Assembly: GCA_044426085.1 (NCBI GenBank)
Contig: JAWXUU010000005.1
Span: 1-64,000 of the forward strand
Source: JAWXUU01 sp044426085
GTDB taxonomy: Bacteria > Bacillota > Clostridia > Christensenellales > CAMQZB01
DNA: 64,000 nt
Direction of reading: 5' to 3'
Positions 26,091 through 35,242 of this stretch are shown here, piece after piece (within the stretch, counting starts at the first letter, position 1; every line of letters starts with the position of its first letter). The notes under the pieces were generated by a model that did not search any database, was not told the DNA's origin, and saw nothing but the letters and a program-made list of their open reading frames with translations. A program made the position numbers and the translations under genes.

Positions 26091-26630
26091 ATGGGGAATG
26101 GTCATGGCGGAGCTAGACCAAATTCAGGAAGAAAGAAATCTGCTATAAAAGACAAGTTAGAGAATGATATTTATGGCAAGAAGATTCAAGTGCTAAAGTT
26201 CGAAGATGACCTTGTTGGCGAAGAGATGCCCGCACCGGGGGAATATTTATCCGAGCAAACAAAAGGTGTCAGCGAAAATATAGGCAGAAAAGTGTATGAG
26301 AAAACATGGATATGGCTGAAAGAGCGTGGCTGTGAGAAGTTAATCAATCCGCTAGTGCTCGAGCAGTATGCAATGTGCGTGGCTCGGTGGATTCAAGCAG
26401 AGATGGCAGTCCACAGATACGGCTTTATTGCAAAACATCCAACAACGGAAATGCCCATTGCAAGTCCATTTATCCGCATATCTCAAGACTTTTTGAAGCA
26501 AAGTACAGCGCAGTGGTTGCAAATTTATCAAATTGTGAAAGAAAATTGCAGTGAAGCGTTCACAAAAGATGAAGTAGACCCAATGGCAATGCTATTAAAC
26601 TCAAATGAAGGTATTGCGGGCAATAATTAG
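26091..26630 (+). CDS. terS: Terminase small subunit, P27 family
   Basis: A 179-aa protein with the P27-type start GGARPNSGRKK, a central helical core and the segment around MAVHRYGFI...PFIRISQDFLKQ. It recognises phage DNA at the packaging site and recruits the large subunit. The large subunit is 6.4 kb downstream, unusually far, with modification genes inserted between. Confidence 0.82.
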   Translation: MGNGHGGARPNSGRKKSAIKDKLENDIYGKKIQVLKFEDDLVGEEMPAPGEYLSEQTKGVSENIGRKVYEKTWIWLKERGCEKLINPLVLEQYAMCVARWIQAEMAVHRYGFIAKHPTTEMPIASPFIRISQDFLKQSTAQWLQIYQIVKENCSEAFTKDEVDPMAMLLNSNEGIAGNN

Positions 26631-26633
26631 GAG

Positions 26634-28496
26634 GTGATTGAGATTAAAGATAATATAAAAGTTGTGGAATTGTTCGCAGGTATCGGCTCACAAACGCAAG
26701 CACTGAAAAATCTTGGTGTGATGCACGAGGTGGTTGCAAGGAGTGAGATAGATAAGTATGCAAATATAAGTTATGAGGCACTCCACGGCAACGTGGAAAA
26801 TCTCGGTGACATAACGCAAATCCCAGAACTTCCAGAAGCCGACCTTTGGACATACTCTTTCCCTTGCACAGATATTTCCCTTGCGGGGAAACTTGCAGGA
26901 CTAGAAAAGGGTGGTGGCACAAGAAGTGGACTACTTTGGGAAGTAGAAAGATTGCTGCTAATAGCAAAGGAAAACGGCACACTGCCAAAATATCTTTTAC
27001 TAGAAAACGTGAAGAACCTAGTGGGTAAAAAATTCAGAGCGGACTACGATAAGTGGCTCGCTTTTCTTTCTGCCCTTGGATACAACAACTATTGGCAAGT
27101 GCTGAACGCAAAGCATTATGGTGTGGCACAAAACAGAGAGCGTGTGTTCTGCGTTTCTATTCGTGGCGAGCATGAGCCGTTCGTGTTTCCAGAAAAGCAA
27201 GAACTAAAAACAAGGCTCAAGGACATCTTGGAAAGCGAAGTTGATGAAAAATTCTACATAACAGAGGCAAGGGTGAGAGCAATGCTTGCAAGCACTTATG
27301 TGCAAAGACGAAACAGCGTTATAAGTCAAGGGGCTATCGTGCCAACACTCGCTGCACGAGATTGGAAAGAACCAAAGTGCGTTGTTCTAGGTGAACTAGA
27401 AAATGAGAAATACCAAAAGATGATGGAAAGTTCAAGGCGAGTATATGATACAAACGGCATAGCGCCAACAGTCCACACTTGTGGCGGAGGTAACACAGAG
27501 CCAAAGGTTGCGGAAAGATTCCATGCTCAAGCCATGGAAGTTTTTGAAGAAAATGACTGCGAGAGTGGTGACAGCATAGATGCTTTCAATAAGAAGCTGA
27601 ACAAAAGCGGAATATCTCCAACGATAACAACAAGACCCGAGGGTTTCAAAACGGCAATATTGCCAGTTGTGGAAGAGCCAAAGATAATTTATGAAGAGCC
27701 ACTTGAAAGAAAAGGTTGGCATAGAAAGGCTTGCGAAGTGATTTCATCTGACGGCATTTCCACTTGTATCCACACTCAAAGCAACAACCTAGCAACGAAA
27801 ATAACAGAGCCAACGATTGCTGCAATGCGTGGCAGAAACCCTGAGAATCCAAGTTCTAGGACAGCAGGAGAACCAACAGAGCAGAGATTGGAGTTCAATA
27901 AAAACGGCACAACCAACACAATAACAACAGTTCAAAAGGACAACCTTCTTGTCTGCGAAGAAAGGCGAGATGAAGGATTAAGGACATTCAAAGATGATTG
28001 TTGTGGTTCACTAAGGTGCAAAGAATCCGGTGGGGATAAAAGGGTTGTGGAGATAAAAGCAAACACTAAAAAAGGCTATGAAGAAGTGGCTGAGGGTGAC
28101 AGCTTGAACCTTGCATATGAAAACAGCAAGACAAGGCGAGGACGAGTTGGCAAGGAAATGGCACAAACAGTTACTTGCAACGATTCGCAAGGTGTTGTGG
28201 AAATTGCAGGTGTGTATACAGATGCAACTGAAAGATTCCAACGTCCACCACTCGAAGGTTTGAGCCGAACATTGAAGTCAGGCTGTCATGATGCGGGGAT
28301 CGTGGAAGATAGCGAAAATGTACTTAGAGTTCGCAAGCTAACGCCAAGAGAATGTCTAAGACTCATGGGTTGGAAAGATGAAGAGATAGATAAAATCAAG
28401 GCTGCTGGAATAAGCAACACACAGATGTACAAACAAGCTGGCAACGGCATTGTTGTTCAAGTGTTAGAGGAAATCTTCAGGAGTTTGTATTGTTAG
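26634..28496 (+). CDS. Phage C5-cytosine methyltransferase with expanded repeat region
   Basis: This 620-aa enzyme begins with motif I VVELFAGIGSQT and has catalytic SFPCTDIS, YLLLENVKNL, and RERVF; motifs IX/X near the end are TPRECLRLMGW and QAGNGIVVQVLE. Between residues ~220 and ~560 are about eight variants of a short beta unit (GAIVPTLAARD, GIAPTVHTCGGG, GISPTITTRPEG, GISTCIHTQS, GTTNTITTVQ and others) normally present once or twice. This may give several target specificities or a decoy function. An AGGAGG overlaps the GTG at 26634, so the start is uncertain by a few codons. Confidence 0.82.
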   Translation: MIEIKDNIKVVELFAGIGSQTQALKNLGVMHEVVARSEIDKYANISYEALHGNVENLGDITQIPELPEADLWTYSFPCTDISLAGKLAGLEKGGGTRSGLLWEVERLLLIAKENGTLPKYLLLENVKNLVGKKFRADYDKWLAFLSALGYNNYWQVLNAKHYGVAQNRERVFCVSIRGEHEPFVFPEKQELKTRLKDILESEVDEKFYITEARVRAMLASTYVQRRNSVISQGAIVPTLAARDWKEPKCVVLGELENEKYQKMMESSRRVYDTNGIAPTVHTCGGGNTEPKVAERFHAQAMEVFEENDCESGDSIDAFNKKLNKSGISPTITTRPEGFKTAILPVVEEPKIIYEEPLERKGWHRKACEVISSDGISTCIHTQSNNLATKITEPTIAAMRGRNPENPSSRTAGEPTEQRLEFNKNGTTNTITTVQKDNLLVCEERRDEGLRTFKDDCCGSLRCKESGGDKRVVEIKANTKKGYEEVAEGDSLNLAYENSKTRRGRVGKEMAQTVTCNDSQGVVEIAGVYTDATERFQRPPLEGLSRTLKSGCHDAGIVEDSENVLRVRKLTPRECLRLMGWKDEEIDKIKAAGISNTQMYKQAGNGIVVQVLEEIFRSLYC

Positions 28497-28934
28497 GTCA
28501 ATGAAAACTTTCTTCTTTCTGCGAGCGTATTCGTAGGTGTTGAAAGCACCACCCCAATCACGTTTTACATAGGAAATGATATAATCCGAATTGTCTACCA
28601 TCCATTCGTTGCGTTTGGAGATTGCAAACTTTGGCAAGACCTCGGTTTCAAAAGGGTAGATAGTTATAGCATTGTATTTTTCAAGTGTATATTCATAACG
28701 AGAAAGGTGGTTCTCGGTGATATACGGCACGACGATTGTGTTTTGAATGTTTGGAAATTCAGCTTGAACTTCAAAAACGGCACGAACGGCAAGGCTATCA
28801 AAATCACCATAACCACCAGAATAGAATTCAGTAACGCCCAAACAAGCTAGGTGGCGAATCTCGCTAACTAGTTTCTTATATAATAGGTTGGTATCAGCAA
28901 TCTTGCTGTGACCACAGAATGTACATATTTTCAT
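28464..28934 (-). CDS. SLOG-superfamily (DUF1273/YspA-like) protein
   Basis: A 156-aa Rossmann-like protein with the characteristic start ICTFCGHSKI, TEFYSGGYGDFDSLA and the C-terminal NSDYIISYV, as in DUF1273-type SLOG proteins, thought to bind nucleotide-derived ligands. It is on the opposite strand, overlaps the methyltransferase 3' end by 33 bp, and is divergent from an XRE regulator. Such proteins occur in phages and near defence genes; its ligand is unknown. Confidence 0.72.
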   Translation of the reverse strand: MKICTFCGHSKIADTNLLYKKLVSEIRHLACLGVTEFYSGGYGDFDSLAVRAVFEVQAEFPNIQNTIVVPYITENHLSRYEYTLEKYNAITIYPFETEVLPKFAISKRNEWMVDNSDYIISYVKRDWGGAFNTYEYARRKKKVFIDLTIQTPEDFL

Positions 28935-28976
28935 TATAATCTCTCCTTACTTTACAAAACCACATCACTCACGAAT

Positions 28977-29044
28977 ATCGTGGCACGCTACGATATTATT
29001 GTACTTAACATAATAATAAAAGTCAAACATCGTAGCGCACGATG
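28977..29044. promoter_or_regulatory. Two palindromic operators between SLOG and XRE genes
   Basis: ATCGTGGCACGCTACGAT (28977-28994) and CATCGTAGCGCACGATG (29028-29044) are related palindromes sharing ATCGTAGCG and CGAT arms, in the divergent gap before an XRE regulator. They are the likely binding sites of that regulator, controlling both directions. Confidence 0.6.
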
Positions 29045-29117
29045 AGAAATTATTTACTTAAGTGTATAGAATAGTGATGTGGTATTGTATAGCACCACGA
29101 TACGGGAGGGTGATAAA

Positions 29118-29375
29118 ATGAAACTAAGAGAAGCATTAATCTTGCGAATTGAAGAGATTTGTAAAGAAAGAGGCAAGACAATAAGTAAGCTATCTTTGAA
29201 TGGTGGAATGTCACCATCTAATATTTATAGCTTAAATAAGAACAGAACAAATAAAACATTTGTGCTAACTATCGCAAAATTTTGTGATGGAGCAGAAATA
29301 AGTTTGGCAGAATTTTTTACGTCACCATTATTTAATGACTTAGACCTAGAAGATGAGCCAGAAAATAAAGAATAG
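29118..29375 (+). CDS. XRE-family regulator
   Basis: An 85-aa lambda-repressor-type HTH (CKERGKTISKLSLNGGMSPSNIYS) with an acidic tail. Start ATG 29118 follows GGGAGGGTG; an upstream GTG at 29079 has no site. Probably autoregulated through the nearby palindromes and repressing the SLOG gene. Confidence 0.75.
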   Translation: MKLREALILRIEEICKERGKTISKLSLNGGMSPSNIYSLNKNRTNKTFVLTIAKFCDGAEISLAEFFTSPLFNDLDLEDEPENKE

Positions 29376-29388
29376 AATAAAAGCAAAC

Positions 29389-29418
29389 AAACCACTAGGG
29401 AAACTTAGTGGTTTTTTT
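29389..29418 (+). terminator. Terminator after XRE gene
   Basis: AACCACTA pairs with TAGTGGTT around GGGAAACT-like loop, followed by seven T. Confidence 0.8.
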
Positions 29419-29424
29419 ATACCC

Positions 29425-29583
29425 GGGGCAGAGATAAAAATATAAACGAAAAGATTGATTTCAAAAATCGAGCGTTTTTGTGAAAAATTTTGAAGTAATA
29501 CTGGATGTATTTCAAGAAATTTTGCAACAAAACAAGCCGATTTTGGAAATTGAGATTTACGTTTATATTTTTAGCACTGTCCC
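29425..29583 (+). other. Long-range RNA stem in the metK leader
   Basis: AAAAATATAAACG (29436-29448) is the perfect reverse complement of CGTTTATATTTTT (29560-29572), and outer arms GGGGCAG (29425-29431) and CTGTCCC (29577-29583) also pair with one G-T. The enclosed ~110 nt is AT-rich and noncoding. The structure ends 16 bp before the metK start. It does not resemble the known SAM riboswitch layouts I can recall. Confidence 0.55.
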
Positions 29584-29598
29584 TGAAAAGGAGATAAC

Positions 29599-30723
29599 AT
29601 GGAAAAAAGATATGTAACTAGTGAATCGGTGACAAATGGTCACCCGGATAAACTTGCGGATTTGATTGCGGATAGCATTTTAGATGCTTGCCTTGCGCAA
29701 GATGAAAACAGCAGAGTTGCTTGCGAGGTTATGCTGACAAGCAACAGCGTTATCATTGCAGGTGAAATCACAACAAAGGCTGATGTAGATTATGCGGAAG
29801 TTGCACTAAAGACCATTGCAAGCGTTGGTTATGATACAGCTGACTTGCACGTTGCTGTTTTGCTTTCTTTGCAGAGCGAGGATATTGTAAGCGCAGTTGA
29901 TGGAGAAGAACTCGGTGCAGGTGACCAAGGCATTATGCATGGATTTGCAACAAGAGAGTTTCTCACTTATATGCCAATGGCAACGCAACTTGCAAATGAC
30001 ATAACAGAGAAGCTGACAGAGTGCAGAGAGTGTGGAAGTATCGTTGGACTAAAGCCAGACGGCAAAAGTCAAGTGACAGTTTCATATTCGGCTGATGGCA
30101 CTCTTGCGGTTGAATCAATCAACATCTCAACTCAGCATGAAGAATTGCTAGACCTTGAAACATTGGAAAATGAAATTATCCAAAAAGTGGTTCAGCCATT
30201 ATTTGAAAAATACAGCAACTGCCAAAATGCCATTGTAACAGTCAACCCCGGTGGAAGATTTGTGAAGGGTGGTTTCGAGGCAGACACAGGACTTACGGGC
30301 AGAAAAATAATCGCAGATAGCTATGGACCATACTGCCCACACGGCGGTGGAGCGTACAGTGGAAAGGACGGCACGAAAGCGGATAGGTCGGGAGCATATA
30401 TGGCGAGATACGTTGCGAAAAACATCGTGGCATCAGGACTTGCATATCAAGCACAAGTTTCGCTGAGCTATGTTATTGGCAAAGCAGACCCAACAAGCAT
30501 AGATATCTGCACATTCGGCACAAGCGAATTTTCCGAAGATAAAATAAGAGATGCCGTGCTTGAAGTTTTCGATTTCAAAGTGGCATCTATCATTGAAAAA
30601 CTGCAACTGCAAGAACCAATCTACGCACTGACAACAGTTGGCGGACACTTCGGCAAATTCTTCTTTGCTTGGGAGCGAACTGATAAAGTCGAGCAGCTTA
30701 AATCAATGGTAAGCAAGCATTAA
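29599..30723 (+). CDS. metK: S-adenosylmethionine synthetase, phage-borne
   Basis: A 374-aa methionine adenosyltransferase (ATP plus methionine to SAM) with family signatures SVTNGHPDKLAD, GAGDQGIMHGFA and the C-terminal-domain block GGGAYSGKDGTKADRSGAY. Length is near the usual ~385. It lies in the late operon between two DNA methyltransferases, so it likely boosts the SAM supply for phage DNA modification. It is on phage-like GC/codon background, unlike the AT-rich cargo. Confidence 0.93.
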   Translation: MEKRYVTSESVTNGHPDKLADLIADSILDACLAQDENSRVACEVMLTSNSVIIAGEITTKADVDYAEVALKTIASVGYDTADLHVAVLLSLQSEDIVSAVDGEELGAGDQGIMHGFATREFLTYMPMATQLANDITEKLTECRECGSIVGLKPDGKSQVTVSYSADGTLAVESINISTQHEELLDLETLENEIIQKVVQPLFEKYSNCQNAIVTVNPGGRFVKGGFEADTGLTGRKIIADSYGPYCPHGGGAYSGKDGTKADRSGAYMARYVAKNIVASGLAYQAQVSLSYVIGKADPTSIDICTFGTSEFSEDKIRDAVLEVFDFKVASIIEKLQLQEPIYALTTVGGHFGKFFFAWERTDKVEQLKSMVSKH

Positions 30724-30732
30724 AGGAAAAAT

Positions 30733-32055
30733 ATGATAATTGAAAGAAAGAAAATAGCAGACTTGAATCTTGCGGATTATAATCCAAGGAAAGATCTGCA
30801 ACCGGGTGATTCTGAGTTTGAAAAACTCAAACGGAGCATAGAAGAGTTTGGCTACGTTGAACCCGTGATATGGAATGAGCGAACTGGCAATGTTGTTGGC
30901 GGACATCAAAGGCTGAAAGTTTTAAGAGATCTTGGCAACACGGAAATTGATTGTGTGATTGTGGATATTGACTTACCAAAAGAAAAGGCACTAAACATCG
31001 CACTCAATAAAATAAGTGGTGCATGGGATGACGAACTGTTGTCGGCACTTCTTAAAGACATTGCAGATAGTGGCTTTGATGCTACGCTCACTGGCTTTGA
31101 CACGGCGGACTTGACAGCAATGTTCGATGATGAAACTGACATCGTGGAAGATGAAATTCCTGAGGTGATAGAAGAAGATGAGGGCGAGCCATTCAGCCGT
31201 TTTGGGGATGTTTTCACCCTCGGCAAACATACACTCATGGTTGGTGATTCCACCGATAAAGAGCAAACTGTGGCACTTGTTGGGGATAGCACAGTGGATA
31301 TGTATTTAACAGACCCACCATATAACGTGAACTATGAGGGCAGTGACGGCAAGACAATTCAAAATGATAATATGTCAGATGTGGCATTCGAAGAGTTTTT
31401 GTCAAGTGCCTTTTCTTGCGCATGTGAAGTTCTTAAAAAAGGTGGTTCATATTATATTTGGCATGCAGAAAGTCCTGATGGGGTGTTCAGAAGAACGGTA
31501 AACGCAAACCTCGGAAAGGTTCGGCAGTTGCTTGTTTGGAATAAGAACTCGTTCGTTATGGGCAGAAGTGATTATCAAAACAAATACGAGCCTTGTTTAT
31601 ATGGTTGGAAAGAGGGCGCAAGCCATTATTTCCTTGATGACAGAACGCAAAGCACTGTGTTTGAAGATAAGAAAATTGACATCAACAAGATGAAGAAAGA
31701 AGATATGAAACAGCTTTTGAAAGATATCTATTCCGACAAAATATCCTTTGATGTAATAAACGAAGATAAACCAGCAAGGAACGGTGACCACCCAACAATG
31801 AAACCATTGAAACTTCTTGCAAGGCTTATAAAAAACAGCACGCAAATTGGGGAAGTGGTGCTAGACAATTTCAGTGGCAGTGGTTCAACACTCATAACGT
31901 GCGAGCAACTTGGAAGAGTCTGCAAAGCAATGGAACTTGACCCAAAATATGCCGATGTTATTGTTAAAAGGTGGCTGAAATTCACTAGGAAAGATAGCGT
32001 GGAACTTCTTAGAAATGGCGAGAAAATAGTTGTTAAAAGTGAAGATATTCTTTGA
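30733..32055 (+). CDS. ParB-N domain fused to DNA methyltransferase
   Basis: The 440-aa protein has a ParB/sulfiredoxin-like N-terminal domain (LADYNPRKDL, VVGGHQRLKVL) and a C-terminal DNA methylase of the N4/N6 beta class with catalytic YLTDPPYNVNYE (about residue 193) and a late SAM motif VLDNFSGSGSTL (beta order). This is a common phage architecture next to terminase. It may modify phage DNA against host restriction. Confidence 0.88.
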   Translation: MIIERKKIADLNLADYNPRKDLQPGDSEFEKLKRSIEEFGYVEPVIWNERTGNVVGGHQRLKVLRDLGNTEIDCVIVDIDLPKEKALNIALNKISGAWDDELLSALLKDIADSGFDATLTGFDTADLTAMFDDETDIVEDEIPEVIEEDEGEPFSRFGDVFTLGKHTLMVGDSTDKEQTVALVGDSTVDMYLTDPPYNVNYEGSDGKTIQNDNMSDVAFEEFLSSAFSCACEVLKKGGSYYIWHAESPDGVFRRTVNANLGKVRQLLVWNKNSFVMGRSDYQNKYEPCLYGWKEGASHYFLDDRTQSTVFEDKKIDINKMKKEDMKQLLKDIYSDKISFDVINEDKPARNGDHPTMKPLKLLARLIKNSTQIGEVVLDNFSGSGSTLITCEQLGRVCKAMELDPKYADVIVKRWLKFTRKDSVELLRNGEKIVVKSEDIL

Positions 32056-32129
32056 GTTTAAACCGCTTTTCACTAGCTTTAATTTCTTGTTTGCGGTATT
32101 GTGTTGTTAGAAACTAAGGAGGCAAAAGG

Positions 32130-32393
32130 ATGAAAAATCTATACATGACAAAAGGTGTGATGGAGCTGACTGTCACAAACGGAAAGTTCGCAAAGCAAGT
32201 AGCAAAAGCTGTAGAAAGGTTCAAATGGCTAGACTGGGGTGACCTATGCGAGGCAGATAAGAATGCCAACGATAGAGCAGTGACTGCAAGAGAAAGAATC
32301 GTGGCAAGATACAACCTAGAACCTAGAGCAATCTACATCATAGCTGAAGCGGATAGGAGTGCAACCACTATCCTATTCCCTGAGGAGTATTGA
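32130..32393 (+). CDS. Small hypothetical phage protein
   Basis: An 87-aa protein with AGGAGG at proper distance and mixed alpha/beta composition (VAKAVERFKWLDWGDL). It resembles small plasmid/phage accessory proteins but the function is unknown. Confidence 0.65.
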   Translation: MKNLYMTKGVMELTVTNGKFAKQVAKAVERFKWLDWGDLCEADKNANDRAVTARERIVARYNLEPRAIYIIAEADRSATTILFPEEY

Positions 32394-32394
32394 T

Positions 32395-32520
32395 ATGAAG
32401 CCATATTTTACGCACATTGCATCGTCAGGTTTACGGATTCCTTCGGTCACATATTTCAATATGCTCCCTCAGGACTTCCGCACCTTCCTTGCACTGCACG
32501 CAAAATATGACTTCATTTAA
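32395..32520 (+). CDS. Small 41-aa phage ORF
   Basis: Begins 1 bp after the upstream stop (GGAGTATTGATATG), encodes MKPYFTHIASSGLRIPSV... ending YDFI, and ends 10 bp before the next ATG. Position and spacing fit a coupled gene; no function recognised. Confidence 0.5.
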   Translation: MKPYFTHIASSGLRIPSVTYFNMLPQDFRTFLALHAKYDFI

Positions 32521-32530
32521 AGGAGAAGAT

Positions 32531-32743
32531 ATGAAAAAACCAATAGTTCTGATATACAGCAAGGGGGAAAGTGGCAACACTTTCCACATCTTGGGTCTGT
32601 GCCAAAAACAACTCAGAAAGCAACGCCGAATAAATGACTATAACGAAATGCGAGATAGGGTGTTTGACAGCAAAAGCTATGCTAATGCACTCAAGATAAT
32701 CCGTGAATATGTTGACCTAGTCGATATGGATGGTGAGGTGTGA
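32531..32743 (+). CDS. Small hypothetical phage protein
   Basis: A 70-aa basic protein; ATG 32531 follows AGGAGAAG. A longer frame from 32417 lacks a ribosome site and overlaps the preceding small ORF. Confidence 0.6.
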   Translation: MKKPIVLIYSKGESGNTFHILGLCQKQLRKQRRINDYNEMRDRVFDSKSYANALKIIREYVDLVDMDGEV

Positions 32744-32744
32744 C

Positions 32745-33014
32745 ATGAGCGGAATAAGAGAGATATACTACGGCAACGTGAGTGGCTACGATATGACAAT
32801 GCCAAAAGAATGGCATGACCAACGCAAACGGCTGATTGAACTTGATGCTAAACTAGAAAAGGATTTGACAAGTGAACAAAAAGACTTCCTTGATAGATCA
32901 AGGCGAGTGATGGCAGAAATGACTAACATAGAAAGAAGATTGATGTACGAAAGTGCATTCAAGGTTGGTGTGAGCGTTGGATATGAATCAAGGGAGGGTG
33001 TGATGCCGAAGTGA
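32745..33014 (+). CDS. Small phage protein preceding large terminase
   Basis: An 89-aa helical protein (MSGIREIYYGN start) in the place where DUF6809-like proteins occur in Lachnospiraceae phages. ATG follows GAGGTG. It overlaps the terminase start by 4 bp. Confidence 0.6.
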   Translation: MSGIREIYYGNVSGYDMTMPKEWHDQRKRLIELDAKLEKDLTSEQKDFLDRSRRVMAEMTNIERRLMYESAFKVGVSVGYESREGVMPK

Positions 33015-34567
33015 TAAAAAAGAGATATGACGAATCAAGAGCAGATAGAGCCGTGAGGTTCATTCAAATGCTCAAACATACAAAGGGTGTATGGCACGGA
33101 AAGCCATTCATCCTTTTGCCTTGGCAAGAGAAGATCGTGCGAGATATTTTTGGCACTGTCAAGGAAAACGGATATAGGCAATATAACTATGCATATGTCG
33201 AAATCCCCAAAAAGCAAGGCAAATCGGAACTCGCTGCTGCCATTGCGCTATACCTTATGGCGGGTGATGGCGAATGGGGTGCAGAAGTTTATGGCTGTGC
33301 TGCGGATAGACAGCAAGCAAGTATCGTGTTCGATGTTGCGGTGGATATGGTGGAGCAATGTCCTGCGTTGAAACAAAGAATAAAACCAATACTTTCCCAA
33401 AAGAGATTGGTCTATAAACCGCTGAACAGTTTCTATCAGGTGCTGTCAAGCGAGAGTTATTCAAAGCATGGCTTGAACGTTCACGGCGTTGTTTTTGATG
33501 AACTCCACGCACAGCCAAACAGAGCATTATATGATGTTATGCTCCACGGCTCAGGCGATGCAAGAAAGCAACCGCTGTTCTTTCAGATAACAACAGCAGG
33601 AACGGACAGGAACTCCATTTGTTGGGAAGTTCACCGAAAAGCGGATGATATTTTACACGGCAGAAAACATGATCCAAGTTTCTATCCTGTGATATACGGC
33701 ATAGATGATAACGATGACTGGAGTGATGAAAAATGTTGGTATAAAGCAAACCCAAGTTTGGATGTGACAGTAGATGTGGATAAACTGCGAACGGCATATC
33801 TATCCGCAAAGGAAAACCCAGCTGAAGAAAACTTGTTTCGTCAGCTACGGCTAAACCAATGGGTGAAACAATCCGTTCGGTGGATGCCAATGCACGAATG
33901 GGATAAATGCGATGGCGAAGTTGATGAAAAACAGCTTGAGGGAAGAGAGTGCTTTGCAGGTCTTGACCTTTCAAGTTCAACCGACATCACGGCTTTTGTT
34001 TTGGTTTTTCCGCCAAGAACGGAAGAAGAAAATTATATCATTCTGCCATATTATTGGATACCAGAAGACACCATAGAACAGCGTGTTATCCGTGACCATG
34101 TTCCATACGATATTTGGAAACGGCAAGGCAGTATCATGACAACCGAGGGCAACGTTATTCACTACGGCTTTATAGAAAAATTCATTGAAGAACTTGGCGA
34201 GAAATACAACATCAAGGAAATTGCCTACGATAGATGGGGTGCAGTTCAAATGTCGCAAAACCTAGAAGGCATGGGTCTCACAGTTGTGCCATTTGGTCAA
34301 GGCTATAAAGACATGAGTCCACCAACAAAGGAACTGATGAAACTGACACTAGAAAGAAAAATATCCCACGGAGGCAACGAGCCACTCCGTTGGATGATGG
34401 ATAACATCTACGTGCGAACCGATCCAGCAGGCAACATCAAGCCAGACAAAGAAAAATCCACCGAACGAATCGACGGAGCAGTAGCAACCATAATGGCACT
34501 AGACAGAGCCTTAAGAAACAGGGATACAGAAAGCGTATATAATTCTCGTGGGATATTGATTTTGTGA
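33011..34567 (+). CDS. terL: Terminase large subunit, HK97/Terminase_1 type
   Basis: The 518-aa packaging motor has an ATPase domain (Walker-A-like IPKKQGKSELAA near residue 59; Walker B VVFDELHAQ near 165) and a C-terminal nuclease (FAGLDLSSSTDITAF, YDRWGA, DGAVATIMAL). It cuts concatemeric DNA and pumps it into the prohead. GTG start overlaps the preceding stop. It should be followed by portal, but a 3.3-kb MarR/nitrogenase-like cassette intervenes. Confidence 0.92.
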   Translation: MIKKRYDESRADRAVRFIQMLKHTKGVWHGKPFILLPWQEKIVRDIFGTVKENGYRQYNYAYVEIPKKQGKSELAAAIALYLMAGDGEWGAEVYGCAADRQQASIVFDVAVDMVEQCPALKQRIKPILSQKRLVYKPLNSFYQVLSSESYSKHGLNVHGVVFDELHAQPNRALYDVMLHGSGDARKQPLFFQITTAGTDRNSICWEVHRKADDILHGRKHDPSFYPVIYGIDDNDDWSDEKCWYKANPSLDVTVDVDKLRTAYLSAKENPAEENLFRQLRLNQWVKQSVRWMPMHEWDKCDGEVDEKQLEGRECFAGLDLSSSTDITAFVLVFPPRTEEENYIILPYYWIPEDTIEQRVIRDHVPYDIWKRQGSIMTTEGNVIHYGFIEKFIEELGEKYNIKEIAYDRWGAVQMSQNLEGMGLTVVPFGQGYKDMSPPTKELMKLTLERKISHGGNEPLRWMMDNIYVRTDPAGNIKPDKEKSTERIDGAVATIMALDRALRNRDTESVYNSRGILIL

Positions 34568-34681
34568 AGAAATATAAACTAGCAACGGGAGAAACTACAA
34601 AATACATCTTGATTATTTAACGATAAGGTGATATACTATCTATGACTACATATAAAGTGTGGATTATTTATATAATCCCTC

Positions 34682-34777
34682 TTGACAAAATTTAAAATCT
34701 AATATATAATTTCATTAGCACTACTAATTAAATACAGTAGTGCTATGTTTTAACATAAATTTTATTAGTACTGCTAA
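34682..34777 (+). promoter_or_regulatory. marR promoter with two TTAGYACTRCTAA operators
   Basis: Consensus TTGACA (34682-34687) and TATAAT (34705-34710) with 17-bp spacing. Palindromes TTAGCACTACTAA (34715-34727) and TTAGTACTGCTAA (34765-34777) overlap the start point and leader; TAGCACTAC also forms a stem with GTAGTGCTA at 34737-34745. This layout indicates tight autorepression by the MarR protein. Confidence 0.8.
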
Positions 34778-34791
34778 AGATTGGAGGGCTT

Positions 34792-35238
34792 ATGGACAAT
34801 TTAACTAATTTAGAACAAAGCCTTGATGAATTGAAAAAAAGAATACAGAAAATCAAAAAAGAAAGCATGACTGAAGAAAATTTTTTGCACTCTGGGGAAA
34901 TGTCACTTATTAAATTCATTGCTCACTATCATCATAGATTTGACAAAGCACCAACGCTTGTAAAAATTAGTCAAGTAATTGGTATTTCTGGTGCTACTGC
35001 CACCACTCTTGCTGATAGGTTAATCAAAAAAGGACTGATCGAAAAAGTAACCTCGCCAGAAGATAAGCGTGCAAAGCTTTTATCACTCACTGAAAAAGGC
35101 GAAGAATATCTTATGTCAAATCGAGCAAGGCACAAAGATATGCTGTTGAAAATCATTTCTTCTATTGGGGAAGATGACTCAATAGAACTTGCAAGAATAT
35201 TAAAAAAAATAAATCAGCATTTAGAAAACGAAACATAA
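34792..35238 (+). CDS. MarR-family regulator of the nitrogenase-like operon
   Basis: A 148-aa winged-helix protein (LVKISQVIGISGATATTLADRL, then KVTSPEDKRAKLLSLTEKG), complete at the usual ~145 aa. It sits behind a promoter with two palindromic sites, and a third identical-type site lies just upstream of the NifH-like gene, so it likely controls both itself and the operon. Codon use is more AT-rich than the flanking phage genes. The ligand is unknown. Confidence 0.85.
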   Translation: MDNLTNLEQSLDELKKRIQKIKKESMTEENFLHSGEMSLIKFIAHYHHRFDKAPTLVKISQVIGISGATATTLADRLIKKGLIEKVTSPEDKRAKLLSLTEKGEEYLMSNRARHKDMLLKIISSIGEDDSIELARILKKINQHLENET

Positions 35239-35242
35239 ATTT

